Below are positions 45,555 through 54,819 of a stretch of 64,000 nt of DNA, piece after piece. This DNA is from Caballeronia sordidicola (lineage in GTDB: Bacteria > Pseudomonadota > Gammaproteobacteria > Burkholderiales > Burkholderiaceae), in NCBI RefSeq assembly GCF_000729995.1, contig NZ_JNFG01000202.1, forward strand, positions 62,001 to 126,000. Direction: 5' to 3'. A program made the position numbers and the translations under genes. The stretch's first letter is position 1. Every line of letters starts with the position of its first letter. The notes beneath the pieces were generated by a model. It was not told the DNA's origin. It ran no database searches and was given only the letters and a program-made list of their open reading frames with translations.

Positions 45555-46568
45555 ATGCGTAACTCTTTCTCTATTCGTCTCGTTCGCGCGTCCGCCGCCG
45601 GCGCTGCAATGATCGTCGTCGCCTTGTCCTTGTCCGCGCCTGCGCGCGCCAACAACGTCATCGTGCTGAATTCCGGCGAGGCTACGCTTAGCCTCATTGA
45701 CCAGACCACTCATCAGGTCGTGTCCACCATCCCGACGGGCAAGGAACCGCATCACCTGATGGCGACGCCTGACAACGCGTCGCTGATCGTGGCGAACTCG
45801 GTGTCGAACAACCTGATGTTCGTCGACCCGAAGACGGGCAAGCCGCAGCGCTGGGTGGAGAACATCGAGGATCCGTATCAGATGGGTTTCTCGCCGGACA
45901 AGAAATGGTTTGTCTCAACCGGCTTGCGGCTCGACCGCGTGGATATTTACCGCTACGACGGCACGAATATTTCCATCGTGAAGCGCTTGCCGCTGGCGGT
46001 CATGCCCAGCCATATCGCGTTCACGAATGACAGCAAGACGGCATTTATTTCGCTGCAGGTTTCAGGTGAGGTCGCGGCGATCGACCTGGCGACCCAGACG
46101 ATCAAGTGGAAAATGAAGGTCGGAAAGGTGCCTGCCGGCCTCTGGATGACACCCGGCGACAAATATTTGCTGGTCGGCATGACCGGCGCCGATTACGTGG
46201 CTGTTGTTGACTGGCAGATGCAGAAGATCGTCAAGACCATCAAGACGGGCAACGGCGCGCACAATTTCCGCTCGCTTGCGGACGGCAAGCATGTGGTTGT
46301 GTCGAACCGTGTGGCGAGCACGATCAGCATCATTGATGAAGATGCGCTGACCAACGTGGGCGATATCACCGGTCTGCTGCCGGGACCCGACGACATGGAA
46401 CTTTCCGCCGACAAACGCTATCTTTGGGTAACGTTCCGGTTCGCGAAGCATATCGGTATCATTGATATGACCAATCGAAAACTCATTCAAACGATCGCTG
46501 TGGGCCGGTCGCCGCACGGCATTTACTTTTTCGATCGCGCGCCGGTTACCGGGCCGAATGGCGGGTAG
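45555..46568 (+). CDS. YVTN-type beta-propeller periplasmic protein
   Basis: A 337-residue exported protein. The signal peptide MRNSFSIRLVRASAAGAAMI ends around APARANNV. About seven YVTN/SMP-30-like blades follow; examples are GEATLSLIDQTTHQVVSTIP, ASLIVANSVSNNLMFVD, KTAFISLQVSGEVAAID and RYLWVTFRFAKHIGIID. Such propellers often bind ligands or partner proteins, sometimes beside PQQ-dependent enzymes; none is here. It is about 100 bp upstream of a fatty acid hydroxylase-family gene in the same direction. Function unknown. Confidence 0.85.
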   Translation: MRNSFSIRLVRASAAGAAMIVVALSLSAPARANNVIVLNSGEATLSLIDQTTHQVVSTIPTGKEPHHLMATPDNASLIVANSVSNNLMFVDPKTGKPQRWVENIEDPYQMGFSPDKKWFVSTGLRLDRVDIYRYDGTNISIVKRLPLAVMPSHIAFTNDSKTAFISLQVSGEVAAIDLATQTIKWKMKVGKVPAGLWMTPGDKYLLVGMTGADYVAVVDWQMQKIVKTIKTGNGAHNFRSLADGKHVVVSNRVASTISIIDEDALTNVGDITGLLPGPDDMELSADKRYLWVTFRFAKHIGIIDMTNRKLIQTIAVGRSPHGIYFFDRAPVTGPNGG

Positions 46569-46670
46569 TTACGCGTCAATAGGCACGCGTGAAGGGCCGG
46601 GGAGAGGAGAATCTTTCCCTGCGCATGAATTACGGAATGACCAGTAAGTGGCACCCAGTAACGGAGCACC

Positions 46671-47696
46671 ATGTTTCATTCGATCTTCTCTCTTTTCGAC
46701 AGCCTTGTCTCGACCCTGCAGACGTGGCTTTACATCGACCTGGTGCAGCCGTTCATGTTTAAAGTCGGCTTGATGGGTTACGACGAGGACACCTATGACG
46801 CGCTGTACTGGGTAATCGTAGGCGTGCTGGAAGTGCTTGCCATGTATGCGATCCTGCGGCCGCTGGAAGCGTTGCGGCCCGCTGAGAAGTGGCCGGATCG
46901 CAAAGGCGTCCGCGTGGATGCGCTCTATACATGGATCGTCAAGCTCGGGATCCTGAACCTGTTCTTTTTCTTCACCTTCCAGCCGTTCTTCGACGGCTTT
47001 CAAAGCTGGCTGCGGCTGCACAATATCGCCGACATCGATCTCGACAATCTTTGGCCGGGCGTGACTTCGCAGCCGCTCGTCGCGTTCGTGATCTATCTGA
47101 TCGTGCTCGATTTCGCAGGCTATTGGTATCACCGGATGGAACACCGGATCGGCATTTGGTGGGAGTTGCACGCTGTTCATCACAGCCAGCAGAAAATGTC
47201 GCTTTGGACGGACGATCGCAATCATTTGCTCGACGACATTCTGCAAGCCGGGTTCTTCGCGACCGTGGCGCTTGTGATCGGGGTGCAGCCGTCACAATTC
47301 GTCGTGCTTGTCGCAATCACCAACCTGATGCAAAGCGTCCAGCACGCCAATATCCGGGTGCATTTCGGCTGGCTTGGCGAGCGCCTGCTCGTGAGCCCGA
47401 CGTTCCATCGGCGGCACCACGCGATCGGCTATGGTCACGAAGGCACCACGTACGGATGTAATTTCGGCGTGCTGCTGCCGTGGTGGGACATGCTTTTCAG
47501 GAGCGTGTCGTGGAATCGCGAACTCGAGCCGACCGGCATTCGCGATCAACTGGCCGTTGCAGATAAGCCGGGCCGCAATTACGGCGATGGTTTCATCGAG
47601 CAGCACTGGCTCGCATTCAAACGCATTGCGGAGCGCATCGTGTCGCATAGGGCCACTCGCGCGCCCGGTTCAGATTCGGATGCCGCGGCGGTCTAA
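46671..47696 (+). CDS. sterol desaturase / fatty acid hydroxylase family protein
   Basis: A 341-residue integral membrane diiron enzyme. Hydrophobic helices occur at about residues 35-60, 85-105 and 140-160 and after residue 195. The histidine clusters are YWYHRMEHR (HxxxH), ELHAVHHSQQ (HxxHH) and TFHRRHHAIGYGHEG, as in C-5 sterol desaturases and fatty acid hydroxylases. GGAG precedes the ATG closely. Bacterial members hydroxylate lipids such as ornithine lipids, hopanoids or fatty acids; the substrate is not determined. It probably forms a unit with the beta-propeller gene upstream. Confidence 0.88.
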   Translation: MFHSIFSLFDSLVSTLQTWLYIDLVQPFMFKVGLMGYDEDTYDALYWVIVGVLEVLAMYAILRPLEALRPAEKWPDRKGVRVDALYTWIVKLGILNLFFFFTFQPFFDGFQSWLRLHNIADIDLDNLWPGVTSQPLVAFVIYLIVLDFAGYWYHRMEHRIGIWWELHAVHHSQQKMSLWTDDRNHLLDDILQAGFFATVALVIGVQPSQFVVLVAITNLMQSVQHANIRVHFGWLGERLLVSPTFHRRHHAIGYGHEGTTYGCNFGVLLPWWDMLFRSVSWNRELEPTGIRDQLAVADKPGRNYGDGFIEQHWLAFKRIAERIVSHRATRAPGSDSDAAAV

Positions 47697-47746
47697 GCCC
47701 ACTGGCGTTCTCGTTCGATCTGAACTGTCGTGCCTGAACCCCTTGT

Positions 47747-47775
47747 CGCCGGCCTCGAGCCGGCGGAGTCGTTTT
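47747..47775 (+). terminator. probable terminator of the hydroxylase gene
   Basis: CGCCGGC (47747-47753) pairs with GCCGGCG (47759-47765) over a 5-nt loop. Nearby GGAGTCG and a five-T run follow. Confidence 0.55.
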
Positions 47776-47862
47776 TGCTTCCAGCGTTAGCCATCCGGAC
47801 GAGCAGCGCACGCAGTGCTCTGTGGTTTATCCTGTCTTCTTTACTCTTCGGACCACTTTTGC

Positions 47863-48720
47863 ATGAATGACTTGTTGCGTTCGTTCGTGCGCGCGCTAGC
47901 GAACGCTTTTCATCCGAGAATGTTGTGGCTGACATTCATGCCGTTCGCCGTGGCGACCGTTGCATGGGGCGCTGTCCTGTGGTTTTTCTGGCAAACGCTG
48001 ACGGGCGCTGCGCGTGACTGGCTCGACGGCTGGGCGTTCACGTCCGCCATGTACCGGCTCTTCGATTCCATCGGTTTCTCGTCGCTACACGCGGTGATCG
48101 CACCGTTTTTCATTGTGATCATGGCGATTCCGTTGATCGTGGTGACCATTTTGTTGCTTATCGCGACGCTTTCGATGCCTTCGGTGATCAAGCTGCTGAC
48201 ACGGCGGCAGTACGCATCGCTCGAAATGCGGCGTGGCGGTTCCTGGTACGGCAGTCTCGGACATTCAGTCATCACGACGGTCGTTTGTTTGGTGCTGTTG
48301 GTCGTGACGTTGCCGCTGTGGCTGATCCCGCCGTTTTTCGCGATCATTCCGCCCGTGTTATGGGGCTGGCTGACTTATCGCGTGATGACGTATGACGCGC
48401 TCGCGTTGCACGCGAGCGCTCAGGAGCGGCGGGCTATCGTACGGCGTGCGCGCTGGCCGTTGTTCGGCATCGGCGTGATCAGTGGCCTTTTGGGGTCTCT
48501 GCCGACCATGCTGTGGGCGTGGTCGGTCTGGCTACTGCCGTTATTTCCGGTCGTCGCTGCGGCGACCATCTGGATCTATGCGTTTATTCTTGTTTTTTCG
48601 GCACTCTGGTTTGCGCACTATTGTCTGCACGCGCTAGAGCGCCTTCGGACGGAAACCAACGCTGCGCCGCCTCCGTTGAGCGGCCCCGAAGCGTCGGCCG
48701 AGTTGCGAATTTCCGGCTAA
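47863..48720 (+). CDS. EI24 domain (CysZ-like) membrane protein
   Basis: A 285-residue inner-membrane protein with about six to seven hydrophobic segments. It begins MNDLLRSFVRALANAFHPRM, the usual EI24/CysZ opening. The segment IVVTILLLIATLSMPSVIKL and the cytoplasmic loop LTRRQYASLEMRRGGS match the family; PLWLIPPFFAIIPPVLWGWL is a later helix. CysZ transports sulfate, but many EI24 proteins are unassigned. The stop is 22 bp before the CinA-like gene, so the two are probably one operon. Confidence 0.85.
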   Translation: MNDLLRSFVRALANAFHPRMLWLTFMPFAVATVAWGAVLWFFWQTLTGAARDWLDGWAFTSAMYRLFDSIGFSSLHAVIAPFFIVIMAIPLIVVTILLLIATLSMPSVIKLLTRRQYASLEMRRGGSWYGSLGHSVITTVVCLVLLVVTLPLWLIPPFFAIIPPVLWGWLTYRVMTYDALALHASAQERRAIVRRARWPLFGIGVISGLLGSLPTMLWAWSVWLLPLFPVVAAATIWIYAFILVFSALWFAHYCLHALERLRTETNAAPPPLSGPEASAELRISG

Positions 48721-48742
48721 TTTTCAAGATCAGGGAGCATTC

Positions 48743-49555
48743 ATGGGCTTTGGCGTGATTATCATTGGCGACGAGATATTGTCCGGTCGAAGGACCGACA
48801 AGCATCTGCCAAAACTTATCGAATTATTGTCGGCGAGGGGATTGTCGCTGGATTGGGCGGATTATATTGGCGATGACCGGGACCGCATCACGGCCACGCT
48901 GAAGCGGGCGTTTGCATCGGGCGATATTGTGTTTTCGACTGGGGGAATCGGCGCCACGCCTGATGACCACACGCGCCAGTGCGCAGCCGCGGCGGTTGGC
49001 GTGCCGCTCGAGCTACATCCGGAAGCGGCTGAACTGATTCGCGCGCGAATCAGGGAAACGGCCGGCGACAAGCCGGTCGATCTCGACCTCCCGGAAAACC
49101 TGCATCGCCTGAACATGGGGACGTTCCCGAAAGGCGCGACCATCATTCCGAACAGCTACAACCGGATTCCCGGCTTTTCGCTCGGGAATGTCCATTTCGT
49201 GCCCGGTTTTCCGGTCATGGCATGGCCCATGATCGAATGGGTGCTGGATACCAAATACGCCGGCCTTCATCACGCTACGCCTTACGTCGAGCGGTCAGTG
49301 CTGGTCTTTGGGTTGCCAGAGTCCCGGATCACGCCGCTAATGGAAGCAATCGAGCGTGACTTCGCCGGCGTGCGCGTATTCAGCTTGCCAAGCGTTGGCG
49401 ACTCGGCGCGCGGAAAGGTGTTTGAGCGTGCGCACATCGACTTGGGCGTGAAGGGCGAGCCCGAGGCGGCGAACGCTGCGTTTGCCAGATTGCGCGAAGG
49501 TGTGAGCGCGCTCGGCGGCGAGATAGTGGAAATCGAGCCGGGCGCGGCGGTTTAA
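48743..49555 (+). CDS. CinA N-terminal (molybdopterin-binding MoaB/Mog-like) domain protein
   Basis: A 270-residue protein with the MoCF-biosynthesis fold. GVIIIGDEILSGRRTDKH opens the domain, and VFSTGGIGATPDDHT is its conserved ligand loop. VHFVPGFPVMAWPMIEWVL matches the linker of CinA proteins. The C-terminal CinA nicotinamide-nucleotide amidase domain is absent, so this is the short COG1058-type version. GGGAG lies 6 nt before the ATG. Function in nucleotide damage control or cofactor metabolism is plausible but unproven. Confidence 0.88.
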   Translation: MGFGVIIIGDEILSGRRTDKHLPKLIELLSARGLSLDWADYIGDDRDRITATLKRAFASGDIVFSTGGIGATPDDHTRQCAAAAVGVPLELHPEAAELIRARIRETAGDKPVDLDLPENLHRLNMGTFPKGATIIPNSYNRIPGFSLGNVHFVPGFPVMAWPMIEWVLDTKYAGLHHATPYVERSVLVFGLPESRITPLMEAIERDFAGVRVFSLPSVGDSARGKVFERAHIDLGVKGEPEAANAAFARLREGVSALGGEIVEIEPGAAV

Positions 49556-49578
49556 AACAAGGTGCTGGTGATTTCTCT

Positions 49579-50043
49579 TCAGGCGCCAATCCACGGCAGG
49601 CCACGAAAGCACCATCCCGACACAGTTTTGCGGTGGCCTTGTGAGTCTTTATCGCCCTCGAAACCTTCAAGCAGGTCGAAGGCCTTGGTAAAGCCTTCCT
49701 TTTGAGCGACGACCGCCGCTAGTTTCGAGCGAGCGGCGCTGCGGCAAAGAAACAGGATTGGAGTATCGGGCGTGGCAATCTCACGTAGCTGCTGGAGAAA
49801 CGCGGTGTTTGGCACGGAGCCCGGATATTGAATCCACTCGACATGCGAGTATTGCGCGGTGTCAATGGCAGGACGGCCGATCCAGTCGAGCTCGGCGCGC
49901 GTGCGAACGTCAACCAGACGCACGGATGGATCGAGCTGCAAAAGCTCGAAGGCTTCGGCGGGAAGAACGGCGCCAGCATAGGGCAACTGGTCCTGTTCAG
50001 CGCGACCGGTGGCCTTTGCGTACAGCTGTTCAAGCGTGCTCAT
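49579..50043 (-). CDS. rhodanese-like domain protein
   Basis: A 154-residue single-domain sulfurtransferase-like protein. VRLVDVRTRAELDWIG opens the domain, and the active-site loop is FLCRSAARSKLAA, with the catalytic Cys. The C-terminus KTVSGWCFRGLPWIGA matches a subgroup of small rhodaneses (HRKTVSGW... ) in beta-proteobacteria. I start it at MSTLEQL; GGAGA precedes it by 8 nt. It lies upstream of the divergent glnA region and shares its intergenic space. Confidence 0.87.
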   Translation of the reverse strand: MSTLEQLYAKATGRAEQDQLPYAGAVLPAEAFELLQLDPSVRLVDVRTRAELDWIGRPAIDTAQYSHVEWIQYPGSVPNTAFLQQLREIATPDTPILFLCRSAARSKLAAVVAQKEGFTKAFDLLEGFEGDKDSQGHRKTVSGWCFRGLPWIGA

Positions 50044-50199
50044 GGGCGAGGTCTCCAATCGGACATTTTAATCAGGCATTCTAGCGCGCTGATGACGTGT
50101 GTCACCGTGGGAGACCGCTGGGTTCGCGACGCATCAGGATGGTGCGAGGCGTTCAAATCGCCCCGAATCAGTGCTAACGTTACGGGCTGCATCTGCTTA

Positions 50200-50216
50200 T
50201 GCACCGAATATGTGCA
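50200..50216 (+). promoter_or_regulatory. NtrC-like site 1 upstream of glnA
   Basis: TGCACC-GAATA-TGTGCA is a 17-bp near palindrome close to the enteric NtrC consensus (TGCACC, 5 bp, GGTGCA). It is centred about 133 bp upstream of the predicted glnA start of transcription, the usual enhancer distance. Confidence 0.65.
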
Positions 50217-50295
50217 TTGTGATGCTGCCTGGATCAAGTAAGCCCCTTGAAGGGTGATGGTACTTCCCCGAAAAAGCGCGCAGCTTCAATCGCTT

Positions 50296-50312
50296 AGCGC
50301 AACAATGGTGCA
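50296..50312 (+). promoter_or_regulatory. NtrC-like site 2 next to the glnA promoter
   Basis: The 17-mer from AGCGC to TGGTGCA matches 11 of 17 positions of the E. coli glnA site as I recall it. The right half TGGTGCA is perfect, the left is weaker. It is only 2 bp upstream of the -24 box, so it may modulate rather than act as an enhancer. Confidence 0.45.
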
Positions 50313-50314
50313 CT

Positions 50315-50330
50315 TGGCATGGAAGCTGCT
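50315..50330 (+). promoter_or_regulatory. sigma-54 promoter of glnA
   Basis: TGGCATGGAAGCTGCT fits the -24/-12 consensus TGGCACG-N4-TTGCW with two changes. The GG and GC elements have the required spacing of 10 bp. Transcription would begin near 50341, about 65 nt before the glnA ATG. Confidence 0.75.
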
Positions 50331-50407
50331 TTTGACTCTGCCGATGGTTTCGAATCGGTTAGGCGGCGAATGAATGTTCGTCGATTTTGTTAATCAGGAG
50401 ATAGGTA

Positions 50408-51823
50408 ATGAGCAAATCCGTGGCCGACGTCATGCAACTCGTCAAGGACGAGGACGTTAAGTTTGTCGATTTCCGTTTCACCGACACGCGCGGTAAAGAG
50501 CAACACGTTTCGGTGCCGGTCTCGGCATTCGACGAAGACAAATTTGAAAGCGGCCACGCTTTCGACGGTTCGTCTATCGCCGGATGGAAGGGCATCGAAG
50601 CATCGGACATGCTGCTGATCCCGGACGCTGACACCGCGTTCATCGACCCGTTCTATGAAGAGTCGACGCTCGTGATGTCGTGCGATGTCGTGGAACCGTC
50701 GGATGGCAAGGGCTACGAGCGCGATCCGCGTTCGCTGGCAAAGCGCGCCGAAGCCTACCTGAAGAGCTCGGGTCTGGGTGACGCCGCTTTCTTCGGCCCG
50801 GAGCCGGAATTCTTCATTTTCGACTCGGTGCGGTGGAGCGCGGATCAGTCGGGCTGCTTCGTCAAAGTTGGTTCGGAAGAAGCGCCGTGGTCGTCGTCGA
50901 TGGAATTCGAAGGCGGCAATACAGGTCACCGTCCGGGCACGAAGGGTGGCTACTTCCCGGTCTCTCCGGTCGACACGTTCCAGGACATCCGTTCGGAAAT
51001 GTGCCTGTTGCTCGAGCAGATCGGCATTCCGGTCGAAGTTCACCACCACGAAGTGGCGGGCCAGGGCCAGAACGAGATCGGCACCAAGTTCTCGACGCTG
51101 GTTCAGCGCGCTGACTGGACGCAGCAACTGAAATACATCGTCCAGAACGTGGCGCACACGTATGGCAAGACGGCGACGTTTATGCCGAAGCCTATCGTTG
51201 GCGACAACGGTTCGGGCATGCACGTGCACCAGTCGATCTGGAAGGACGGCAAGAACCTGTTCGCCGGTGACGGTTATGCAGGCCTGTCGGAATTCGCGCT
51301 GTTCTACATCGGCGGCATCATCAAGCATGCTCGTGCGCTGAACGCGATCACGAACCCGTCGACGAACTCGTACAAGCGCCTCGTGCCGCACTTCGAAGCA
51401 CCGGTTAAGCTCGCTTACTCGGCGAAGAATCGCTCGGCTTCGATCCGCATTCCGCACGTGTCGAACCCGAAGGGCCGCCGCATCGAAACGCGTTTCCCGG
51501 ATCCGATGGCGAACCCGTACCTGTGCTTCTCGGCGCTGATGATGGCCGGTCTGGATGGCGTGCAGAACAAGATCCATCCGGGCGAAGCAGCGGACAAGAA
51601 CCTTTACGATCTGCCGCCGGAAGAAGATGCAAAGATCCCGACCGTGTGTTCGGGGCTTGATCAGGCGCTCGACGCGCTCGACGCTGACCGCGAGTTCCTG
51701 ACGGTCGGTGGCGTTTTCACGGATTCGATGCTCGACGCGTATATCGAACTGAAGACGGCCGAATTGCAGCGCTATCGCCAGGCTGTACATCCGATCGAGT
51801 TCGAAATGTACTACTCGCTGTAA
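50408..51823 (+). CDS. glnA: glutamine synthetase type I
   Basis: A 471-residue dodecameric enzyme that joins ammonia to glutamate using ATP. The beta-grasp domain holds FTDTRGKEQHV. The catalytic core has AFDGSSIAGWKGI, EFFIFDSVRW, GYFPVSPVD, MHVHQSIWKDGKNLF and NPSTNSYKRLVP. The adenylylation Tyr400 lies in NLYDLPPEE, so activity should be tuned by the GlnE adenylyltransferase. AGGAG lies 7 nt before the ATG. Upstream sigma-54 and NtrC-like sites imply nitrogen control. A strong terminator separates it from ntrB. Confidence 0.99.
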   Translation: MSKSVADVMQLVKDEDVKFVDFRFTDTRGKEQHVSVPVSAFDEDKFESGHAFDGSSIAGWKGIEASDMLLIPDADTAFIDPFYEESTLVMSCDVVEPSDGKGYERDPRSLAKRAEAYLKSSGLGDAAFFGPEPEFFIFDSVRWSADQSGCFVKVGSEEAPWSSSMEFEGGNTGHRPGTKGGYFPVSPVDTFQDIRSEMCLLLEQIGIPVEVHHHEVAGQGQNEIGTKFSTLVQRADWTQQLKYIVQNVAHTYGKTATFMPKPIVGDNGSGMHVHQSIWKDGKNLFAGDGYAGLSEFALFYIGGIIKHARALNAITNPSTNSYKRLVPHFEAPVKLAYSAKNRSASIRIPHVSNPKGRRIETRFPDPMANPYLCFSALMMAGLDGVQNKIHPGEAADKNLYDLPPEEDAKIPTVCSGLDQALDALDADREFLTVGGVFTDSMLDAYIELKTAELQRYRQAVHPIEFEMYYSL

Positions 51824-51910
51824 GCGCATTACATGGCGTGCGCGCTTCTCTGGTTGCCGTATCCTGGAGAAGCGCGTCGCGTGATGCGAAGCAGAAGGGT
51901 CGAATGAACG

Positions 51911-51939
51911 AAAAAGGGACGGCGTGCCGTCCCTTTTTT
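51911..51939. terminator. terminator of glnA
   Basis: AAAAAGGGACGGC (51911-51923) pairs with GCCGTCCCTTTTT (51926-51938) around GT. A T-run follows. Read-through may still feed ntrB. Confidence 0.92.
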
Positions 51940-51989
51940 AATCGCCGGCACTTCTCCTGATAAGTTTCAAGACGGGGTCTCACTGCACG

Positions 51990-53135
51990 ATGGTTCTCAA
52001 GAATCTCATCAAGGCGAGAAAGAGTCCTCCCGACAATTCGTTGTCCGACGATGCCGCGCTCGTCGCTACTCATCTGTTGCCGGGCATGGAAGCGCTGCCC
52101 ACGGTCGTGCTTGTGCTCGACAAGTTGAGCCTGAAGATCGCTTTCGCGAATCCGTCGGCTGAAGCCATGCTTGAGCGCTCGCGCAAGCAACTGGCTCAAA
52201 CTTCTTGGCCCGAACTGTTCGCCAATGCGGACGAACTGGTGACGACCATTACGTCGATTGCCGATCACCGTTTCAACGCAACGCATCTCGACGCCGTGCT
52301 GGAGCGTCCCGGCCGCGAGCCGCTGCACGTTCACGCGATTGTCGCGTATCTGGAAGTCGCACCGAATTATGTGCTGCTCGAGCTATTCGAGAACGAGCGG
52401 CATTTGAAGACCGACCGCGAAGAGCGCATTCACGATCTGACCGCGGTCAACAAGCAACTGATTCGCAATCTCGCGCATGAAATCAAGAATCCGCTCGGCG
52501 GCATTCGAGGCGCAGCGCAACTGCTCGAGTTCGAACTGGGTGCGCGTGAACGCGACGAATTGCGCGAATACACGCAGGTGATCATCAAGGAATCGGATCG
52601 GCTGCAAACACTGGTTGACCGCTTGCTTGAGCCGCATCGGCATCCGCATATTGTTGGCGACGTGAATATCCACGAAGTCTGCGAACGCGTGCGCGCTGTG
52701 ATTCTTGCAGAGTTTCCGCGTGGCCTTACGCTTGATCGCGATTACGACGTAAGCGTGCCCGACTTGCGCGGCGACAAGGAGCAGCTTATCCAGGCTTTGC
52801 TCAACATCGTGCGCAACGCGGCGGAAGCGCTGCGTGAACGTATTTCACAAGGTGACGCAAGGATCGAGTTGCGTACGCGTATTGCGCGCAAAGTGACGAT
52901 CGGCAAGCGCCTGCACAAACTGGCACTGGACTTGCATATCACTGACAACGGTCCCGGCATCCCGGAAGACATACGGGACCGGATCTTCTATCCGCTTGTG
53001 TCCGGGCGGGAAGATGGGAGCGGCCTGGGCCTTACGCTCGCGCAAACTTTCGTGCAACAGCATGACGGATTGATCGAGGTGGAAAGCAAACCAGGCTGCA
53101 CTGAGTTCACCATCTTGTTGCCGTTCGAAGGCTGA
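51990..53135 (+). CDS. ntrB: nitrogen regulation sensor kinase NtrB
   Basis: A 381-residue soluble histidine kinase/phosphatase that controls NtrC under the PII protein. A PAS-like domain (about residues 28-130) opens with LPTVVLVLDKLSLKIAFANPS. The HisKA box with His163 is NLAHEIKNPLGGIRGAAQLL. The catalytic domain has the N-box QALLNIVRNAAEAL, G1 ITDNGPGIP and G2 GREDGSGLGLTLA. There is no membrane segment, as expected for NtrB. It is followed after 143 bp by ntrC. The ribosome site is weak. The name glnL is a synonym. Confidence 0.96.
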   Translation: MVLKNLIKARKSPPDNSLSDDAALVATHLLPGMEALPTVVLVLDKLSLKIAFANPSAEAMLERSRKQLAQTSWPELFANADELVTTITSIADHRFNATHLDAVLERPGREPLHVHAIVAYLEVAPNYVLLELFENERHLKTDREERIHDLTAVNKQLIRNLAHEIKNPLGGIRGAAQLLEFELGARERDELREYTQVIIKESDRLQTLVDRLLEPHRHPHIVGDVNIHEVCERVRAVILAEFPRGLTLDRDYDVSVPDLRGDKEQLIQALLNIVRNAAEALRERISQGDARIELRTRIARKVTIGKRLHKLALDLHITDNGPGIPEDIRDRIFYPLVSGREDGSGLGLTLAQTFVQQHDGLIEVESKPGCTEFTILLPFEG

Positions 53136-53278
53136 CCTGACGCCGATGAAGGATCGACGCACGAAAGCATGGAGTTAAGGATGGATCACGAGGGTTCATC
53201 GACATCTATAAAAGCGCTAGTGCGCCTGACCGTTTCGACGGGCTTATACCGAACCACAAAGACATCTCGCCGAACTAT

Positions 53279-54784
53279 ATGAAGCCGATCTGGATAGTAG
53301 ACGACGACCAATCCATCCGCTGGGTGCTTGAAAAAGCGCTCGCAAGAGAGAACTTCGCCACGCGCAGTTTTTCCGGCGTCCGGGATGCGCTGACCGCGCT
53401 CGAACAGGAAAGTCCGCAAGTGCTTGTTTCCGACATTCGCATGCCGGGCGGTTCGGGACTCGACTTGCTTCAAACAGTGCGTGACAAGCTGCCGGGTTTG
53501 CCAGTCATCATCATGACGGCGTTCTCCGATCTCGACAGCGCCGTGGCTGCATTCCAGGGCGGCGCGTTCGAGTACCTGGCGAAGCCGTTTGATGTCGACA
53601 AGGCCGTTGAACTGATCCGCCGCGCGGTTGACGAAAGCATGCGCGGCGAAGCGGCCTACGACAACAGCGTCACTGAAACGCCCGAGATGCTCGGCCAGGC
53701 GCCGGCGATGCAGGACATGTTTCGCGCGATCGGCCGTCTGTCACATTCCGCCGCCACCGTGCTCATCACGGGCGAATCAGGCACCGGAAAGGAGCTTGTC
53801 GCGCGAGCGCTGCACCGACATAGCCCGCGCGCGAACGGGCCGTTCATTGCGTTGAACACCGCCGCAATCCCAAAGGATCTGCTTGAGTCCGAGCTGTTCG
53901 GCCACGAGCGCGGTGCATTTACGGGTGCGCAGGCGATGCGCCAGGGACGGTTCGAGCAAGCTGAAAACGGAACCCTGTTCCTCGATGAAATCGGCGATAT
54001 GCCGTTCGATCTGCAGACGCGTCTGTTGCGTGTGTTATCCGATGGGCAGTTTTATCGCGTGGGCGGACACAACCCGTTGAAGGCGAACGTCCGCGTGATC
54101 GCGGCGACTCATCAGAATCTTGAATCACGTGTGCGGCAAGGGTTGTTTCGCGAGGACTTGTATCATCGGCTGAACGTGATTCGCTTGCGCTTGCCCGCGT
54201 TGCGCGAGCGTAGCGAAGACATTCCGTTGCTCACGCGGCATTTCCTGCAAAAAAGCGCACGCGATCTGGGTGTCGAGCCGAAGCGCGTGTCGGAAGATGC
54301 GCTTGGATTTTTGGCATCGCTGCCGTTTCCTGGCAATGTTCGGCAACTCGAAAACCTGTGTAACTGGCTAACCGTGATGGCGCCGGCGCAGACGATCGAG
54401 CAAAAGGATTTGCCGCCGGACCTCACGCCGACTCAGGAATACGCCGGTGAGAGCATTGCGTTGACAGCCTCGGCGGCGGAAATGGGGAGTGGATCGAATG
54501 CGGCCCTGTCTGGTGGCGTCGGCACTTTGCCGGCTTCGCTTGGTACGGCGCCTGCCGGCGTTCCCGCGAGTGTGTGGGAAAACGGCTTGAGGACTGAGGT
54601 CGCGCGATTACTGCGCGAGAATACCGCCGATGTCATGGACGAACTCGCGCGCCGCTTTGAGGCCGCAGTGATTCGCGAGGCGCTCGACTTCACGCGCGGC
54701 CGGAAAGTGGAAGCGGCCGAACGGCTGGGGATCGGCCGCAATACGATCACACGCAAGATTCAGGAGCTGCACCTCGACGCTTGA
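53279..54784 (+). CDS. ntrC: nitrogen regulator NtrC (sigma-54 activator)
   Basis: A 501-residue three-domain enhancer-binding protein. The receiver (1-120) has Asp52 in VSDIRMP. The AAA+ domain (about 140-370) has Walker A GESGTGKE, the sigma-54 contact loop GAFTGA (212-217) and Walker B GTLFLDEIGDMP. The Fis-type helix-turn-helix at the C-terminus (about 455-500) reads RKVEAAERLGIGRNTITRKI. A Gly/Ala/Ser-rich linker (about 385-435) separates them. It should activate glnA upstream. Synonym glnG. Confidence 0.97.
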   Translation: MKPIWIVDDDQSIRWVLEKALARENFATRSFSGVRDALTALEQESPQVLVSDIRMPGGSGLDLLQTVRDKLPGLPVIIMTAFSDLDSAVAAFQGGAFEYLAKPFDVDKAVELIRRAVDESMRGEAAYDNSVTETPEMLGQAPAMQDMFRAIGRLSHSAATVLITGESGTGKELVARALHRHSPRANGPFIALNTAAIPKDLLESELFGHERGAFTGAQAMRQGRFEQAENGTLFLDEIGDMPFDLQTRLLRVLSDGQFYRVGGHNPLKANVRVIAATHQNLESRVRQGLFREDLYHRLNVIRLRLPALRERSEDIPLLTRHFLQKSARDLGVEPKRVSEDALGFLASLPFPGNVRQLENLCNWLTVMAPAQTIEQKDLPPDLTPTQEYAGESIALTASAAEMGSGSNAALSGGVGTLPASLGTAPAGVPASVWENGLRTEVARLLRENTADVMDELARRFEAAVIREALDFTRGRKVEAAERLGIGRNTITRKIQELHLDA

Positions 54785-54795
54785 GGTGGATAGTG

Positions 54796-54819
54796 GAGGG
54801 CGTCTCTGGCGACGCCCTC
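54796..54819 (+). terminator. hairpin after ntrC
   Basis: GAGGGCGTC (54796-54804) pairs with GACGCCCTC (54811-54819) with a 6-nt loop, 12 bp past the ntrC stop. The following CGTCGTAGTCCTTCTT is only T-rich, so termination may be weak. Confidence 0.55.

Noticed and set aside
45281..45562. A 93-codon plus-strand frame before the beta-propeller gene
   Set aside because: No ribosome site, atypical composition, and it overlaps the leader of the real gene.
50390..51829. A 479-codon minus-strand frame opposite glnA
   Set aside because: The complement of a highly conserved gene with biased codons; no ribosome site or domain.
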